In this document: positions 7,569-14,764 of the stretch, in pieces
Layout: each line of letters opens with the position of its first letter
How positions within the stretch are numbered: position 1 is the stretch's first letter
Assembly (NCBI GenBank): GCA_046593925.1
Contig: JBKJQN010000090.1
Coordinates: 1-31,521, forward strand
Length of the DNA: 31,521 bases
DNA from: JAYVYM01 sp046593925
Lineage (GTDB): Bacteria > Actinomycetota > Actinomycetes > Mycobacteriales > SCTD01
Reading direction: 5' to 3'
The notes under the pieces: generated by a model
The model's database searches: none
What the model was told of the DNA's origin: nothing
Seen by the model: only the letters and a program-made list of their open reading frames with translations
Position numbers and translations under genes: made by a program

Positions 7569-8554
7569 GCGCTGTCGGTGCGGTGCGGCCCCGCCGGCTG
7601 CGTCGTACGCCCGCGCTGCGGCGGCTGGTCGCCGACGTCCGGCTGTCGGCCGCCGACCTGGTGCTGCCGGTCTTCGTCAAGGAGGGCATCGCCGAGCCGG
7701 CGCCGATCTCCTCGATGCCCGGCGTCGTCCAGCACACCCGCGACTCGCTGAAGAAGGCCGCGTCACTTGCGGCGCAGGCCGGCGTCGGCGGGCTGATCGT
7801 GTTCGGGATCCCGGCGGTCAAGGACGCCCGGGGGAGCGGCGCCGACGACCCGGCGGGCATCGTCCAGCTGGCGCTGGGGGACCTGGTCACCGAGGTCGGC
7901 GACGCCATCGTGGTCATGAGCGACCTGTGCCTGGACGAGTACACCGACCACGGCCACTGCGGGTTGCTCACGGCGACCGGCGAGGTCGACAACGACGCGA
8001 CGTTGGAGCGGTACGCGTCCGCGGCGCTGGCGCAGGCCCGGGCCGGCAGCCACGCGGTCGCCCCCAGCGGGATGATGGACGGGCAGGTACGGGCGATCCG
8101 CACCGCGCTCGACGGTTCGGGCTTCAGCTCACTGCCGGTGTGGTCGTACTCCACCAAGTACGCCTCCGCGTTCTACGGGCCGTTCCGTGAGGCCGCCGAG
8201 TGTGCGCCGCAGTTCGGCGACCGGGCCGGCTACCAGCAGGACGGCGCCCGCTCGGCCGACGAGGGCGTCCGCGAGGCGCTGCTCGACGTGGCCGAGGGTG
8301 CCGACGCGGTCATGGTGAAGCCGGCGCTGGCCTACCTGGACGTGCTGCGGGCCGTCGCCGACGCGGTGGACGTGCCGGTGGCCGCGTACCAGGTCAGCGG
8401 GGAGTACGCCATGCTCGAGGCGGCCGCGGAGCGGGGCTGGATCGACCGTCGGCGCACCGTGCTGGAGGCGCTGACGTCGATCAAGCGGGCCGGCGCCGGC
8501 ACGGTGCTCACCTACTGGGCGACCGAGGTCGCCGGTTGGCTCGCCGAGGGCTGA
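7565..8554 (+). CDS. hemB: Delta-aminolevulinic acid dehydratase (porphobilinogen synthase)
   Basis: Joins two 5-aminolevulinate molecules into porphobilinogen. The 329-residue protein starts at GTG 7565, which overlaps the hemD stop; the frame stays open far upstream, but that part is a shadow of hemD. The two Schiff-base lysines are visible: Lys198 in Y-S-T-K-Y-A-S-A-F-Y-G-P-F and Lys252 in V-M-V-K-P-A-L-A-Y. The metal-site segment reads D-L-C-L-D-E-Y-T-D-H-G-H-C-G, so two of the three zinc cysteines of the E. coli type are kept and the middle one is Asp. The metal requirement is therefore not obvious from sequence. It is the last of the tightly coupled rex-hemA-hemC-hemD-hemB genes. Confidence 0.97.
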   Translation: MSAVGAVRPRRLRRTPALRRLVADVRLSAADLVLPVFVKEGIAEPAPISSMPGVVQHTRDSLKKAASLAAQAGVGGLIVFGIPAVKDARGSGADDPAGIVQLALGDLVTEVGDAIVVMSDLCLDEYTDHGHCGLLTATGEVDNDATLERYASAALAQARAGSHAVAPSGMMDGQVRAIRTALDGSGFSSLPVWSYSTKYASAFYGPFREAAECAPQFGDRAGYQQDGARSADEGVREALLDVAEGADAVMVKPALAYLDVLRAVADAVDVPVAAYQVSGEYAMLEAAAERGWIDRRRTVLEALTSIKRAGAGTVLTYWATEVAGWLAEG

Positions 8555-8581
8555 GCCATCCCCGCCCGGCAGGATGTGGCC

Positions 8582-8935
8582 ATGACCTCAGGGCTCGTCT
8601 TCGCGGTGCTGGTACTGACCGGTCTGTGCGCGGTGTGGGGGGTCGGTGCGGCGGTCGCGGGCCGGCCACCGCCCAGGCGCTTCCTGCAGGGGCTGCTGGG
8701 GCTGCAGCTGGTCGCGCTCGGCCAGCTCGCGGTCGTCGGCTACCGGCTGTCGCAGGGCGACCGGCCGGTGGAGACCGGGGCCTTCGCGGGCTACAGCGTG
8801 CTGTCGCTCCTGATGCTGCCCGGCGGCCTCGCGCTGTCGGCCGACGAGCAGACCCGCTGGGGCACCCTTGTGTTGGCGATCGCCTGCGTCGTGCTCGCCG
8901 TCGTCGAGCTGCGGATGGAGGCGACGTGGCGGTGA
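8582..8935 (+). CDS. Small integral membrane protein of the hemB neighbourhood
   Basis: A 117-residue protein with four hydrophobic segments (about residues 4-25, 35-58, 67-84 and 92-108), so probably a small four-helix membrane protein. The ATG at 8582 follows AGGA (8571-8574) with 7-nt spacing; CAGGAT at 8570-8575 could also serve as a -10 element. It lies 27 bp after hemB and overlaps the next membrane-protein gene by 10 bp. In mycobacteria two membrane proteins (Rv0513 and Rv0514, from memory) hold the same place after hemB. I see no catalytic motif and propose no function. Confidence 0.75.
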   Translation: MTSGLVFAVLVLTGLCAVWGVGAAVAGRPPPRRFLQGLLGLQLVALGQLAVVGYRLSQGDRPVETGAFAGYSVLSLLMLPGGLALSADEQTRWGTLVLAIACVVLAVVELRMEATWR

Positions 8936-9321
8936 GGCTGTCCTCGGGTCCGGGCCGCGCGCTGACCGCGGTGTACGCCGTCTTCGCACTCGCCGCGTCC
9001 GCCCGGGCCGGGCTGCAGCTCGCGACGAAGTACTCCGACGCGCCCATCGCGTACCTGCTGTCGGCGCTGGCTGCCGCCGTGTACGTCGTCGCGACCATCG
9101 CGTTGCTGCGTGACCGGCGCCTGATCGCCACGTCCGCGGTAGTCGTGGAACTCGTCGGCGTGATCGTCGTCGGCACGCTGTCCTACGCCGACTCGAGCGC
9201 GTTCCCGGACCAGACGGTCTGGTCCGGGTACGGCTCGGGCTACGGCTACGTCCCGCTCGTGCTGCCGGTGCTCGGGCTGCTCTGGCTGCGACGCTCGGCT
9301 CGGGAGCAGCTGGCGGGCTGA
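8926..9321 (+). CDS. Conserved small integral membrane protein
   Basis: A 131-residue protein with four predicted membrane segments: near 11-27, 39-60, 67-84 and 104-122. Between the third and fourth lies a striking aromatic/glycine loop, F-P-D-Q-T-V-W-S-G-Y-G-S-G-Y-G-Y-V-P-L, which I recall as a hallmark of this actinobacterial membrane family. The GTG at 8926 has GGAG at 8917-8920 with 5-nt spacing; the GTG at 8932, which forms a GTGA overlap with the preceding stop, is the alternative. Coupling to the preceding membrane-protein gene and the place after hemB suggest a linked role, but none is established from the sequence. Confidence 0.75.
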   Translation: MAVRLSSGPGRALTAVYAVFALAASARAGLQLATKYSDAPIAYLLSALAAAVYVVATIALLRDRRLIATSAVVVELVGVIVVGTLSYADSSAFPDQTVWSGYGSGYGYVPLVLPVLGLLWLRRSAREQLAG

Positions 9322-9517
9322 ATGTGCGATGGCCGGCAGCGGCTCACCTCAGCTTCCCCGCCGGGAGTGGGGTCGCCGTCGCGTCCGACGGCGGGCGCGG
9401 GCACACCGCACCGGCAGGGCCACGTTGTGCCGGGCAGGTACCTGGAGGGGTCGGACGTCGGGGTACCACGGAAGGTCCCGAGTGACATAGATTCTGTGCT
9501 CTGACCAGCCCGAATGC

Positions 9518-9561
9518 TTGACTGCTGAAGGCGCGGCCGGTAGTATCGTACGTATGTTCGA
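9518..9561 (+). promoter_or_regulatory. SOS-type promoter: -35, -10, LexA box and leaderless start of the HNH gene
   Basis: TTGACT (9518-9523) and TAGTAT (9541-9546) are separated by exactly 17 bp, a near-ideal housekeeping promoter and rare in such GC-rich DNA. Seven bases after the -10 comes the ATG at 9554, so the transcript is probably leaderless. The 16 bases at 9546-9561, TCGTACGTATGTTCGA, match the mycobacterial/actinobacterial LexA box TCGAACNNNNGTTCGA at 11 of 12 fixed positions. The box covers the end of the -10, the inferred transcription start and the first codons. LexA binding would thus block transcription until DNA damage. The 195 bp between the preceding stop and this promoter show no other clear signal. 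Confidence 0.8.
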
Positions 9562-11170
9562 GGAGGCCATCACCGACGCGGACCTCGCCTCGCTGCAGGC
9601 TGCCGAGCGGGCGTCCGGTGAGGTTTTCCTGCGTCAGTGCGAGGCCCTGCTCGCGGTGTGGGACAGCAGTCCGGAGGACTGTCGGACGGGCCGTCAGCCG
9701 CATGTGCTGGCCGAGGCCGGCCTGGCGCTCGGGCTGCACGCGCAGTCCGTCGACGCCCGGCTCGGGATCGCGATGGCGCTGCGTGACCAGCCGCTGTTGC
9801 GCGGCCTGCTGCACGACGGCTGCCTCGGCGTGGCGCACGTGATGGTCTGTGTCGACGGGACCGGCGCGCTCGGAGACGACGATCTCGCGACCAAGGTGCT
9901 GCAGGAGGTGCTGGCCTCCGGGGGAAGGCTCGGCTGGGAAGGCACGCCGGCAGAGTTGCGACGCGCCCTGGTCCGCGCGGCGGTCCGCCTCGACCCCGCG
10001 GCGGCCGCTCGTCGACGCGCCGAGCAGCAGCAGCGCCGCGCCGGTGTCCGACTCCGTCCGCTGCCGGACGGTCTGGCGGCGTGGATCGCGACGGGTGCCG
10101 CAGAGCAGCTGCTGGCCGCCGACCGGTTGCTCGACGTGGCCTCGCGGCGGCACGGGCCCGACGACGACCGCAGCTACGGCCAGCGCCAGCTCGACGCCCT
10201 TCTCGGTGCCCTGGTCGCGAAGGTCGGCCACGCCGTGCCGATCGAGGTCCAGCTCGAGGTTCCGGTGTCGGTCGATGCGTCCGTGCCTGTCGCTCAGCCG
10301 GGCGGGCCTGCGCTGCCGGAGCCGGTCGTCATCTCCGTGGCCCTTTCCGCTGAGCTCCTGGCGCTGCTGGACCCTACTGGCCCCGTGGCAGTCGGATCGG
10401 CGCGCCTGGAACCACTCTGCGATGTGCACCCCACGGCCGAGGGCGTTGCCCCCGCAGACCCCGCCGGTCGGGGCCAGACCGGGGACGGCTTTGCCGCGGG
10501 CGACTCGTTGACATCGGCTCCGTCCGCGGCTGACGGGGTGGCCGCGGATGACACCGCACCGGGTGACGCTGCACCGGGTGACACCGCACCGGGTGACACC
10601 GCACCGGGTGACGCTGCACTGGATGACGCTGCACCGGCAGCGCGCAAGCCGCCGCACCGGGAGCCCGAGCTGCACGGCCTCGGCACGGTCGACCCGGGCC
10701 TGCTCCGCGACCTGCTCCGTCCCGTGCTGCCCGTCGGTCTGTCCGGCGTCCGCGTCCGGCGGGTCTTCGTCGACGCAACGGGGCAGGTCGTCGCGGTCGA
10801 CGCCCGGGCGGTCGCACTCGAGCGGTTGCTGGCGCGGGAAGGCCCGTCCCTGCTCCGTCGAGTCACGAGCGACCTGCCGGTGCCGCCGCCGACGACCGGG
10901 AGCTACGAGCCGACGGCTGCCCAGACGAGGGTGGTCCGGGCGCGGGACCGCAGGTGCCGGTTCCCCGGCTGCTTCCGGGCCGCCGCGAGGAGCGAGCTCG
11001 ACCACCGCGATCCCTTTCCACGCGGCTCGACGAGCGTTGCCAACCTGCACCCGCTCTGCCGCCACCACCACCGGCTCAAGCACGACGGGTGGTCCTGCGT
11101 GCGAGACCGCTCCGGCGCGACGACCTGGACCAGCCCGCGCGGCCAGCAGTACACCGTCGCCCCCGGCTGA
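9554..11170 (+). CDS. DUF222 / HNH endonuclease domain protein (13E12-like family)
   Basis: A 538-residue protein. The N-terminal two thirds match the helical DUF222 region of the mycobacterial 13E12 repeat family. The C-terminal end is an HNH nuclease module: C-R-F-P-G-C at about 468-473, L-D-H-R-D-P-F at 482-488 (His484), Asn497 in V-A-N-L-H-P-L-C, and C-R-H-H-H-R-L-K-H from 502. The two cysteine pairs should bind zinc and the histidines and Asn form the catalytic site. Between the domains is a low-complexity acidic/alanine linker with five-residue repeats. ATG 9554 is chosen because promoter and SOS box fix it; TTG 9518 is the -35 element. A 13E12 gene also follows the post-hemB membrane proteins in M. 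tuberculosis (Rv0515, from memory). Biological role unknown; SOS control is inferred. Confidence 0.9.
   Translation: MFEEAITDADLASLQAAERASGEVFLRQCEALLAVWDSSPEDCRTGRQPHVLAEAGLALGLHAQSVDARLGIAMALRDQPLLRGLLHDGCLGVAHVMVCVDGTGALGDDDLATKVLQEVLASGGRLGWEGTPAELRRALVRAAVRLDPAAAARRRAEQQQRRAGVRLRPLPDGLAAWIATGAAEQLLAADRLLDVASRRHGPDDDRSYGQRQLDALLGALVAKVGHAVPIEVQLEVPVSVDASVPVAQPGGPALPEPVVISVALSAELLALLDPTGPVAVGSARLEPLCDVHPTAEGVAPADPAGRGQTGDGFAAGDSLTSAPSAADGVAADDTAPGDAAPGDTAPGDTAPGDAALDDAAPAARKPPHREPELHGLGTVDPGLLRDLLRPVLPVGLSGVRVRRVFVDATGQVVAVDARAVALERLLAREGPSLLRRVTSDLPVPPPTTGSYEPTAAQTRVVRARDRRCRFPGCFRAAARSELDHRDPFPRGSTSVANLHPLCRHHHRLKHDGWSCVRDRSGATTWTSPRGQQYTVAPG
10547..10636 (+). repeat. Six tandem 15-bp units inside the HNH gene
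   Basis: Six in-frame copies of a 15-bp unit (GGTGACRCYGCACCG type) run head to tail and encode D-D-T-A-P, G-D-A-A-P, G-D-T-A-P, G-D-T-A-P, G-D-A-A-L and D-D-A-A-P. Units three and four are identical, which points to recent slippage or unequal exchange. The repeat lies in the flexible linker between the DUF222 region and the HNH module. Because the unit is a multiple of three, copy-number change would alter linker length without breaking the frame. Confidence 0.93.
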
Positions 11171-11229
11171 CCGTCGACCCCGCGACCCCCGCCTGCTCGC
11201 GACCCCGGCTGATCCGCGACCCCCGCTGA
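11157..11229 (+). repeat. Imperfect direct repeats spanning the HNH stop codon
   Basis: Four near-copies of a 14-17-bp segment lie in a row: TCGCCCCCGGCTGA (11157-11170, containing the HNH stop), GCGACCCCCGCCTG (11182-11195), TCGCGACCCCGGCTGA (11197-11212) and TCCGCGACCCCCGCTGA (11213-11229). Three of them end in CTGA. They fill the short gap between the HNH gene and the convergent small ORF. They could be slippage products, or a relic of a longer coding end. No hairpin with a T-run is visible here. Confidence 0.5.
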
Positions 11230-11258
11230 GCCCGCGAGCCGTACCCCGGGGCGCACAG

Positions 11259-11522
11259 TCAGCGCTCGCGAAGGCTGCCGCGGTGCTCGGCGAGGGCGCG
11301 GCCGACCTGGCGCAGAGGCGCCCCGCGCTCGTCCTCGGGGACCCGCGGGAGCATCTCTTCCCAGAGCGCGAGATTCGAGCCGCACAGCTGGGTCATGCGG
11401 GTCCGCCGGCCGGGCAGGAACAGCTGCAGGTCGCCCGGCGGCCGCCCGCACCCGCGCAGCGAGATCGGCAGGTCCCATGTCGCCGATCCGAAAGCGCGGC
11501 CATCCGGCAGTATGACGCTCAT
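11259..11522 (-). CDS. Small hypothetical protein divergent from hemL
   Basis: An 87-residue ORF I do not recognise. It looks coding because about nine codons in ten end in G or C, the codon choice (CTG, GAC, CGC, GTC) matches the neighbours, and the opposite strand here is not a gene. The protein has no membrane segment or signal peptide; it carries an early W-D-L-P-I-S-L-R-G-C-G stretch and a charged C-terminal helix. Its ATG (11522-11520) overlaps the hemL ATG (11521-11523) on the other strand, and no good Shine-Dalgarno precedes it, which lowers confidence. An internal ATG at codon 43 is the only other start. Mycobacteria also have a reverse-strand small gene just before hemL (Rv0523c, from memory); homology is untested. 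Confidence 0.45.
   Translation of the reverse strand: MSVILPDGRAFGSATWDLPISLRGCGRPPGDLQLFLPGRRTRMTQLCGSNLALWEEMLPRVPEDERGAPLRQVGRALAEHRGSLRER
11508..11513 (+). promoter_or_regulatory. Candidate -10 element for a leaderless hemL transcript
   Basis: CAGTAT is followed by exactly seven bases and then the hemL ATG at 11521. This is the spacing expected when transcription starts on the A of the start codon, and it fits the absence of a good Shine-Dalgarno before that ATG. No convincing -35 is seen at 17-18 bp. The element would lie inside the 5' coding part of the small divergent ORF. Confidence 0.4.
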
Positions 11523-12882
11523 GACGGACCAGCCGGGCAGCTACCCGTACGACGCGCCCGCCTCGGAGGCGCTGTTCGCGCGGGCGCAGGCCGTCATCCC
11601 CGGCGGGGTCAACTCCCCGGTGCGGGCCTTCCGCGCCGTCGGCGGGACGCCGCGCTTCATGGTCAGCGGCACCGGCCCGTATCTCACCGACGCCGACGGC
11701 CGGACCTACGTCGACCTGGTCTGCTCCTGGGGCCCGATGATCCTCGGCCACGCGCACCCGGCCGTCGTCGAGGCGCTGCGCACCGCCGCGACCAAGGGGA
11801 CCTCGTACGGCACGCCGAGTCCCGGCGAGGTCCTGCTCGCCGAGGAGATCGTCCGCCGGGTAGCCCCCGTCGAGCAGGTACGTCTGGTCAACAGCGGCAC
11901 CGAGGCGACGATGAGCGCCGTCCGGCTGGCTCGCGGGTTCACCGGGCGCAGCAAGGTCGTCAAGTTCGCCGGCTGCTACCACGGCCACGTCGACGCGCTG
12001 CTGGCCAGCGCCGGCAGCGGCGTCGTGACGTTCGGCCTGCCGGACTCCAGCGGCGTCACCGGCGCGATGACCGCTGACACCGTCGTCCTGCCCTACAACG
12101 ACCTCGACCTCGCCCGCGCCGCCTTCGAGGAGATCGGCGAGCAGATCGCCTGCGTCATCACCGAGGCTTCGGCGGCCAACATGGGCGTGGTCCCGCCGCT
12201 GCCCGGGTTCAACCAGGGACTCAGAGACCTGTGCACGCAGTACGGTGCGCTGCTTATCAGCGACGAGGTCATGACCGGCTTCCGGGTCAGCGCAGCCGGC
12301 TGGCACGGCCTCGACGGCGTCCGGGCCGACCTGTTCACCTTCGGCAAGGTGATGGGCGGCGGGCTGCCAGCGGCAGCCTTCGGCGGACGGGCCGACGTGA
12401 TGGCGCTGCTCGCGCCGGTCGGCCCCGTCTACCAGGCCGGCACCCTGTCCGGCAACCCGCTCGCCGTCGCCGCCGGACTCGCGACGCTGCAGCACTGCAC
12501 CGCCGAGGTGTACGCACACGTCGACGCCACCGCGGCCACGGTCGCCCGGCTCGTCTCGGACGCGTTGACCGACGAGGGCGTCGCGCACCGGGTCAACCGG
12601 GCCGGCAGCCTGTTCAGCGTGTTCTTCGCCGACCACGCGGTCGTCGACTACACCACCGCGACCCGCCAGTCGGTGGCCCGCTACCGCGCCTTCTTCCACG
12701 CCTTGCTGGCCCGCGGCGTCTACCTGCCCCCGTCGGCGTACGAAGCGTGGTTCGTGAGCGCCGCACACGACGACGCTGCCCTCTCCAGGGTCGCCGACGC
12801 GATGCCGTACGCCGCACGCGCCGCCGCGCAGGTCCCTGCACCCGACCTGGCGACCCCGCCGACCAGCGGGGACCGGGCATGA
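11521..12882 (+). CDS. hemL: Glutamate-1-semialdehyde 2,1-aminomutase
   Basis: PLP enzyme that converts glutamate-1-semialdehyde (the HemA product) to 5-aminolevulinate (the HemB substrate), so it completes the C5 route together with the rex-hem operon 3 kb upstream. The 453-residue protein shows P-G-G-V-N-S-P-V-R-A-F near the N terminus, N-S-G-T-E-A-T-M-S-A-V-R-L-A-R, the G-C-Y-H-G-H segment, and the PLP lysine in T-F-G-K-V-M-G-G-G-L-P (Lys276). ATG 11521 is preferred because of the -10-like CAGTAT seven bases upstream; ATG 11512 in frame would add three residues. Upstream in-frame sequence to 11395 is antisense to a putative gene and is not included. The stop overlaps the phosphatase ATG (ATGA). 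Confidence 0.96.
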   Translation: MTDQPGSYPYDAPASEALFARAQAVIPGGVNSPVRAFRAVGGTPRFMVSGTGPYLTDADGRTYVDLVCSWGPMILGHAHPAVVEALRTAATKGTSYGTPSPGEVLLAEEIVRRVAPVEQVRLVNSGTEATMSAVRLARGFTGRSKVVKFAGCYHGHVDALLASAGSGVVTFGLPDSSGVTGAMTADTVVLPYNDLDLARAAFEEIGEQIACVITEASAANMGVVPPLPGFNQGLRDLCTQYGALLISDEVMTGFRVSAAGWHGLDGVRADLFTFGKVMGGGLPAAAFGGRADVMALLAPVGPVYQAGTLSGNPLAVAAGLATLQHCTAEVYAHVDATAATVARLVSDALTDEGVAHRVNRAGSLFSVFFADHAVVDYTTATRQSVARYRAFFHALLARGVYLPPSAYEAWFVSAAHDDAALSRVADAMPYAARAAAQVPAPDLATPPTSGDRA

Positions 12883-13511
12883 GCCGGACGGTCGTCCACC
12901 TGCTGCGGCACGGCGAGGTGCACAACCCGGGCGGCGTGCTGTACGGACGACTGCCCGGGTTCCAGCTGTCCGAGGACGGCCAGCGGATGGCCTGCGACGC
13001 CGCCGAGGCGCTGAGGGGCCGCGACGTCACCGAGGTCGTGGCCAGCCCGCTGCTGCGGGCCCAGCAGACCGCCGCGCCGATCGCCGCGGTCTTCGACCTG
13101 GGCATCACCACCGACGACCGGCTGCTCGAGAGCTCCAACGTGTTCGAGGGCAAGCCCTTCGGTGTCGGCGACGGGGTGCTGCGCAGGCCGAAGATGTGGC
13201 GGCACCTGGTCGATCCGTTCACGCCCAGCTGGGGGGAGCCCTACCGCCAGGTCGCCGAACGGATGCTCGCGGCGGTCCGCGACGTCCGCGACCGGGTGAC
13301 CGGGCACGAGGCGGTCTGCGTCAGCCACCAGCTGCCGATCTGGACGGTCCGGCGGCACGTCGAGGGCCGCCGCCTCTGGCACCGTCCGGACCGGCGGCAG
13401 TGCGGGCTGGCCAGCCTCACCAGCCTGGTGTTCGACGGTACCGAGCTGGTCCGGGTCGACTACCGCGAGCCGGCCGGCGAGGCCGGCCGGCGCAAGGGCT
13501 TCGGCGCCTGA
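12879..13511 (+). CDS. Histidine phosphatase (phosphoglycerate mutase-like) family protein
   Basis: A 210-residue cytosolic member of the histidine phosphatase superfamily. The phosphate-accepting motif L-L-R-H-G-E is at residues 8-13, the second arginine lies in A-S-P-L-L-R-A-Q-Q-T, and the second catalytic histidine lies in C-V-S-H-Q-L-P-I-W. The ATG at 12879 overlaps the hemL stop by 4 bp, so the two are co-translated. A phosphoglycerate-mutase-like gene follows hemL in mycobacteria too (Rv0525, from memory). The substrate is not known; it need not be a glycolytic mutase, and a small-molecule phosphatase is as likely. Confidence 0.9.
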   Translation: MSRTVVHLLRHGEVHNPGGVLYGRLPGFQLSEDGQRMACDAAEALRGRDVTEVVASPLLRAQQTAAPIAAVFDLGITTDDRLLESSNVFEGKPFGVGDGVLRRPKMWRHLVDPFTPSWGEPYRQVAERMLAAVRDVRDRVTGHEAVCVSHQLPIWTVRRHVEGRRLWHRPDRRQCGLASLTSLVFDGTELVRVDYREPAGEAGRRKGFGA

Positions 13512-13542
13512 CCCGCCTGACCCGCCGGGGGACACTGGCGCC

Positions 13543-14106
13543 ATGTTGCGAGGGCAGGTGGTCGGGCTGCGCGCGGTCGAGCGCGCCGATGTCGAGGTGC
13601 TGGCCGGTTGGGAGCTCGAGCCGGAGACCTGGCGGCTGGCCGACGACGGCGCGTACGTGCCGAAGACCGCGGCCGCGATGCTCGCCGAGTTCGACGCCGG
13701 TGAGGGCCGGCTGGCCCCTGCGGACAACAAGGTGGACTTCGCGGTAGACGTCGACGGTGCCTGCGTCGGCCGGGTCACGCTGTGGGGCATCGACCTGCAC
13801 AACCGGCGCGGTCACCTCGGCATCACGATGGGTCCGCACGCCCGCGGGAAGGGCTGGGGCACCGATGCGTGCCGGGTCCTGCTGACGTACGCCTTCCGCG
13901 ACCGCGGCCTGCACCGCGTCCAGCTCGAGACGCTGGCGGGCAACGCGCAGGCGCTCGCGGCGTACCGGCGCGCTGGTTTTGTCGAGGAGGGCCGTACGCG
14001 CGAGGACGCCTACGTCGAGGGGCGCTTCGTCGACCAGGTGGTGATGGCCGTGCTGGCGCCCGAGTGGCTGCCGGCGCAGCCCGAGTGGGGCGCCGCACCC
14101 GGGTAG
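13543..14106 (+). CDS. GNAT-family N-acetyltransferase (RimJ/RimL type)
   Basis: A 187-residue acetyl-CoA-dependent acetyltransferase. The acetyl-CoA loop is seen as G-P-H-A-R-G-K-G-W-G-T-D-A, preceded by the strand H-L-G-I-T-M and followed by the R-V-Q-L-E-T and N-x-x-A-L-A-A-Y-R-R-A-G-F-V-E-E-G motifs that mark RimJ/RimL-like members. The ATG at 13543 comes 31 bp after the phosphatase stop, behind a GGGGGA stretch; GACACT at 13531-13536 sits six bases before the ATG and could be a leaderless -10. It lies between hemL-phosphatase and the cytochrome c maturation genes, with no evident functional link. The acceptor (protein N terminus, antibiotic or metabolite) is unknown. Confidence 0.9.
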   Translation: MLRGQVVGLRAVERADVEVLAGWELEPETWRLADDGAYVPKTAAAMLAEFDAGEGRLAPADNKVDFAVDVDGACVGRVTLWGIDLHNRRGHLGITMGPHARGKGWGTDACRVLLTYAFRDRGLHRVQLETLAGNAQALAAYRRAGFVEEGRTREDAYVEGRFVDQVVMAVLAPEWLPAQPEWGAAPG

Positions 14107-14150
14107 GCAGAGCGGCCCCGCAGGGCCGATGATGGGACTGCCCCGCCGCC

Positions 14151-14156
14151 GAACCT
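14151..14156 (+). promoter_or_regulatory. Candidate -10 element for the cytochrome c maturation operon
   Basis: GAACCT is followed by seven bases and then the GTG at 14164, again the leaderless spacing. No Shine-Dalgarno precedes this GTG, which fits. The preceding 45 bp after the acetyltransferase stop hold no clear -35. It would drive the tlpA/resA-like, ccdA, resB and ccsB genes. Confidence 0.35.
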
Positions 14157-14163
14157 GTGGACC

Positions 14164-14763
14164 GTGACCCCCGCCTTGACCCGCCTCCGCCGCGCTGCCC
14201 TCGTCGGGCTGCTGGCTGCCCCGCTGCTGCTCAGCGGCTGCACCGGCACGTCCGGGGCGGACGCGTCCGGCGCCACCGACTACCGGTTCGGGCGCCTCGC
14301 CACCGGCCCGAACGGCCTGTTCGCCGTCGCCGACCGGAAGGCCGCACCGACGCTGGCCGGCCAGACCCTGCAGGGAGTCCCGCTGGACACCGCCGCGATG
14401 CGCGGGCAGGTGGTCGTCCTCAACTTCTGGGCCGACTGGTGCGGTCCGTGCCGGGCCGAGGCACCGTTCCTGAGTGCCGTGGCGACCCGCACCGCGCCGC
14501 GCGGCGTTGCCTTCGTCGGGGTCAACGTCAAGAACGACCGCGACGCGGCAATAGCCTTCGAGCGGGTCAGCGGCACCCCCTACCCCTCCCTGTACGACCA
14601 GCCGGGCGCGCTGCTGCTGCGCTTTCGCAAGGTCGTGCCGCAGACCCCGCCGTCCACGATGCTGATCGACCGGCAGGGCCGACTGGCCGGGATCTTCGAC
14701 GGCGGTGTGACCGAAGCCGAGCTCGAGGGCCCCGTCCGCACCCTCGCCGCCGAGCAGGCCTGA
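14164..14763 (+). CDS. TlpA/ResA-like thiol-disulfide oxidoreductase, lipoprotein
   Basis: Extracytoplasmic thioredoxin-like protein that keeps apocytochrome c cysteines reduced for haem attachment. The 199-residue protein has a lipoprotein signal (R-L-R-R, a hydrophobic stretch, lipobox L-L-S-G-C at 22-26), a thioredoxin domain from about 60 on with the redox motif W-A-D-W-C-G-P-C (Cys93 and Cys96) and a cis-proline region T-P-P-S-T near 161-165. It would take electrons from CcdA, encoded next at a gap of one base. The GTG at 14164 gives a proper signal peptide. Mycobacteria have the equivalent in the same place (Rv0526, from memory). The role is inferred from family and operon. Confidence 0.93.
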   Translation: MTPALTRLRRAALVGLLAAPLLLSGCTGTSGADASGATDYRFGRLATGPNGLFAVADRKAAPTLAGQTLQGVPLDTAAMRGQVVVLNFWADWCGPCRAEAPFLSAVATRTAPRGVAFVGVNVKNDRDAAIAFERVSGTPYPSLYDQPGALLLRFRKVVPQTPPSTMLIDRQGRLAGIFDGGVTEAELEGPVRTLAAEQA

Positions 14764-14764
14764 G

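Noticed and set aside
9322..9504. Small 60-codon plus-strand frame after the second membrane protein
   Set aside because: No Shine-Dalgarno, random-looking composition and weak codon bias; it lies in the region before the SOS promoter.
10547..10636. CRISPR-like array
   Set aside because: The 15-bp units are contiguous without spacers and are in frame within a coding gene, so it is a protein-coding tandem repeat.
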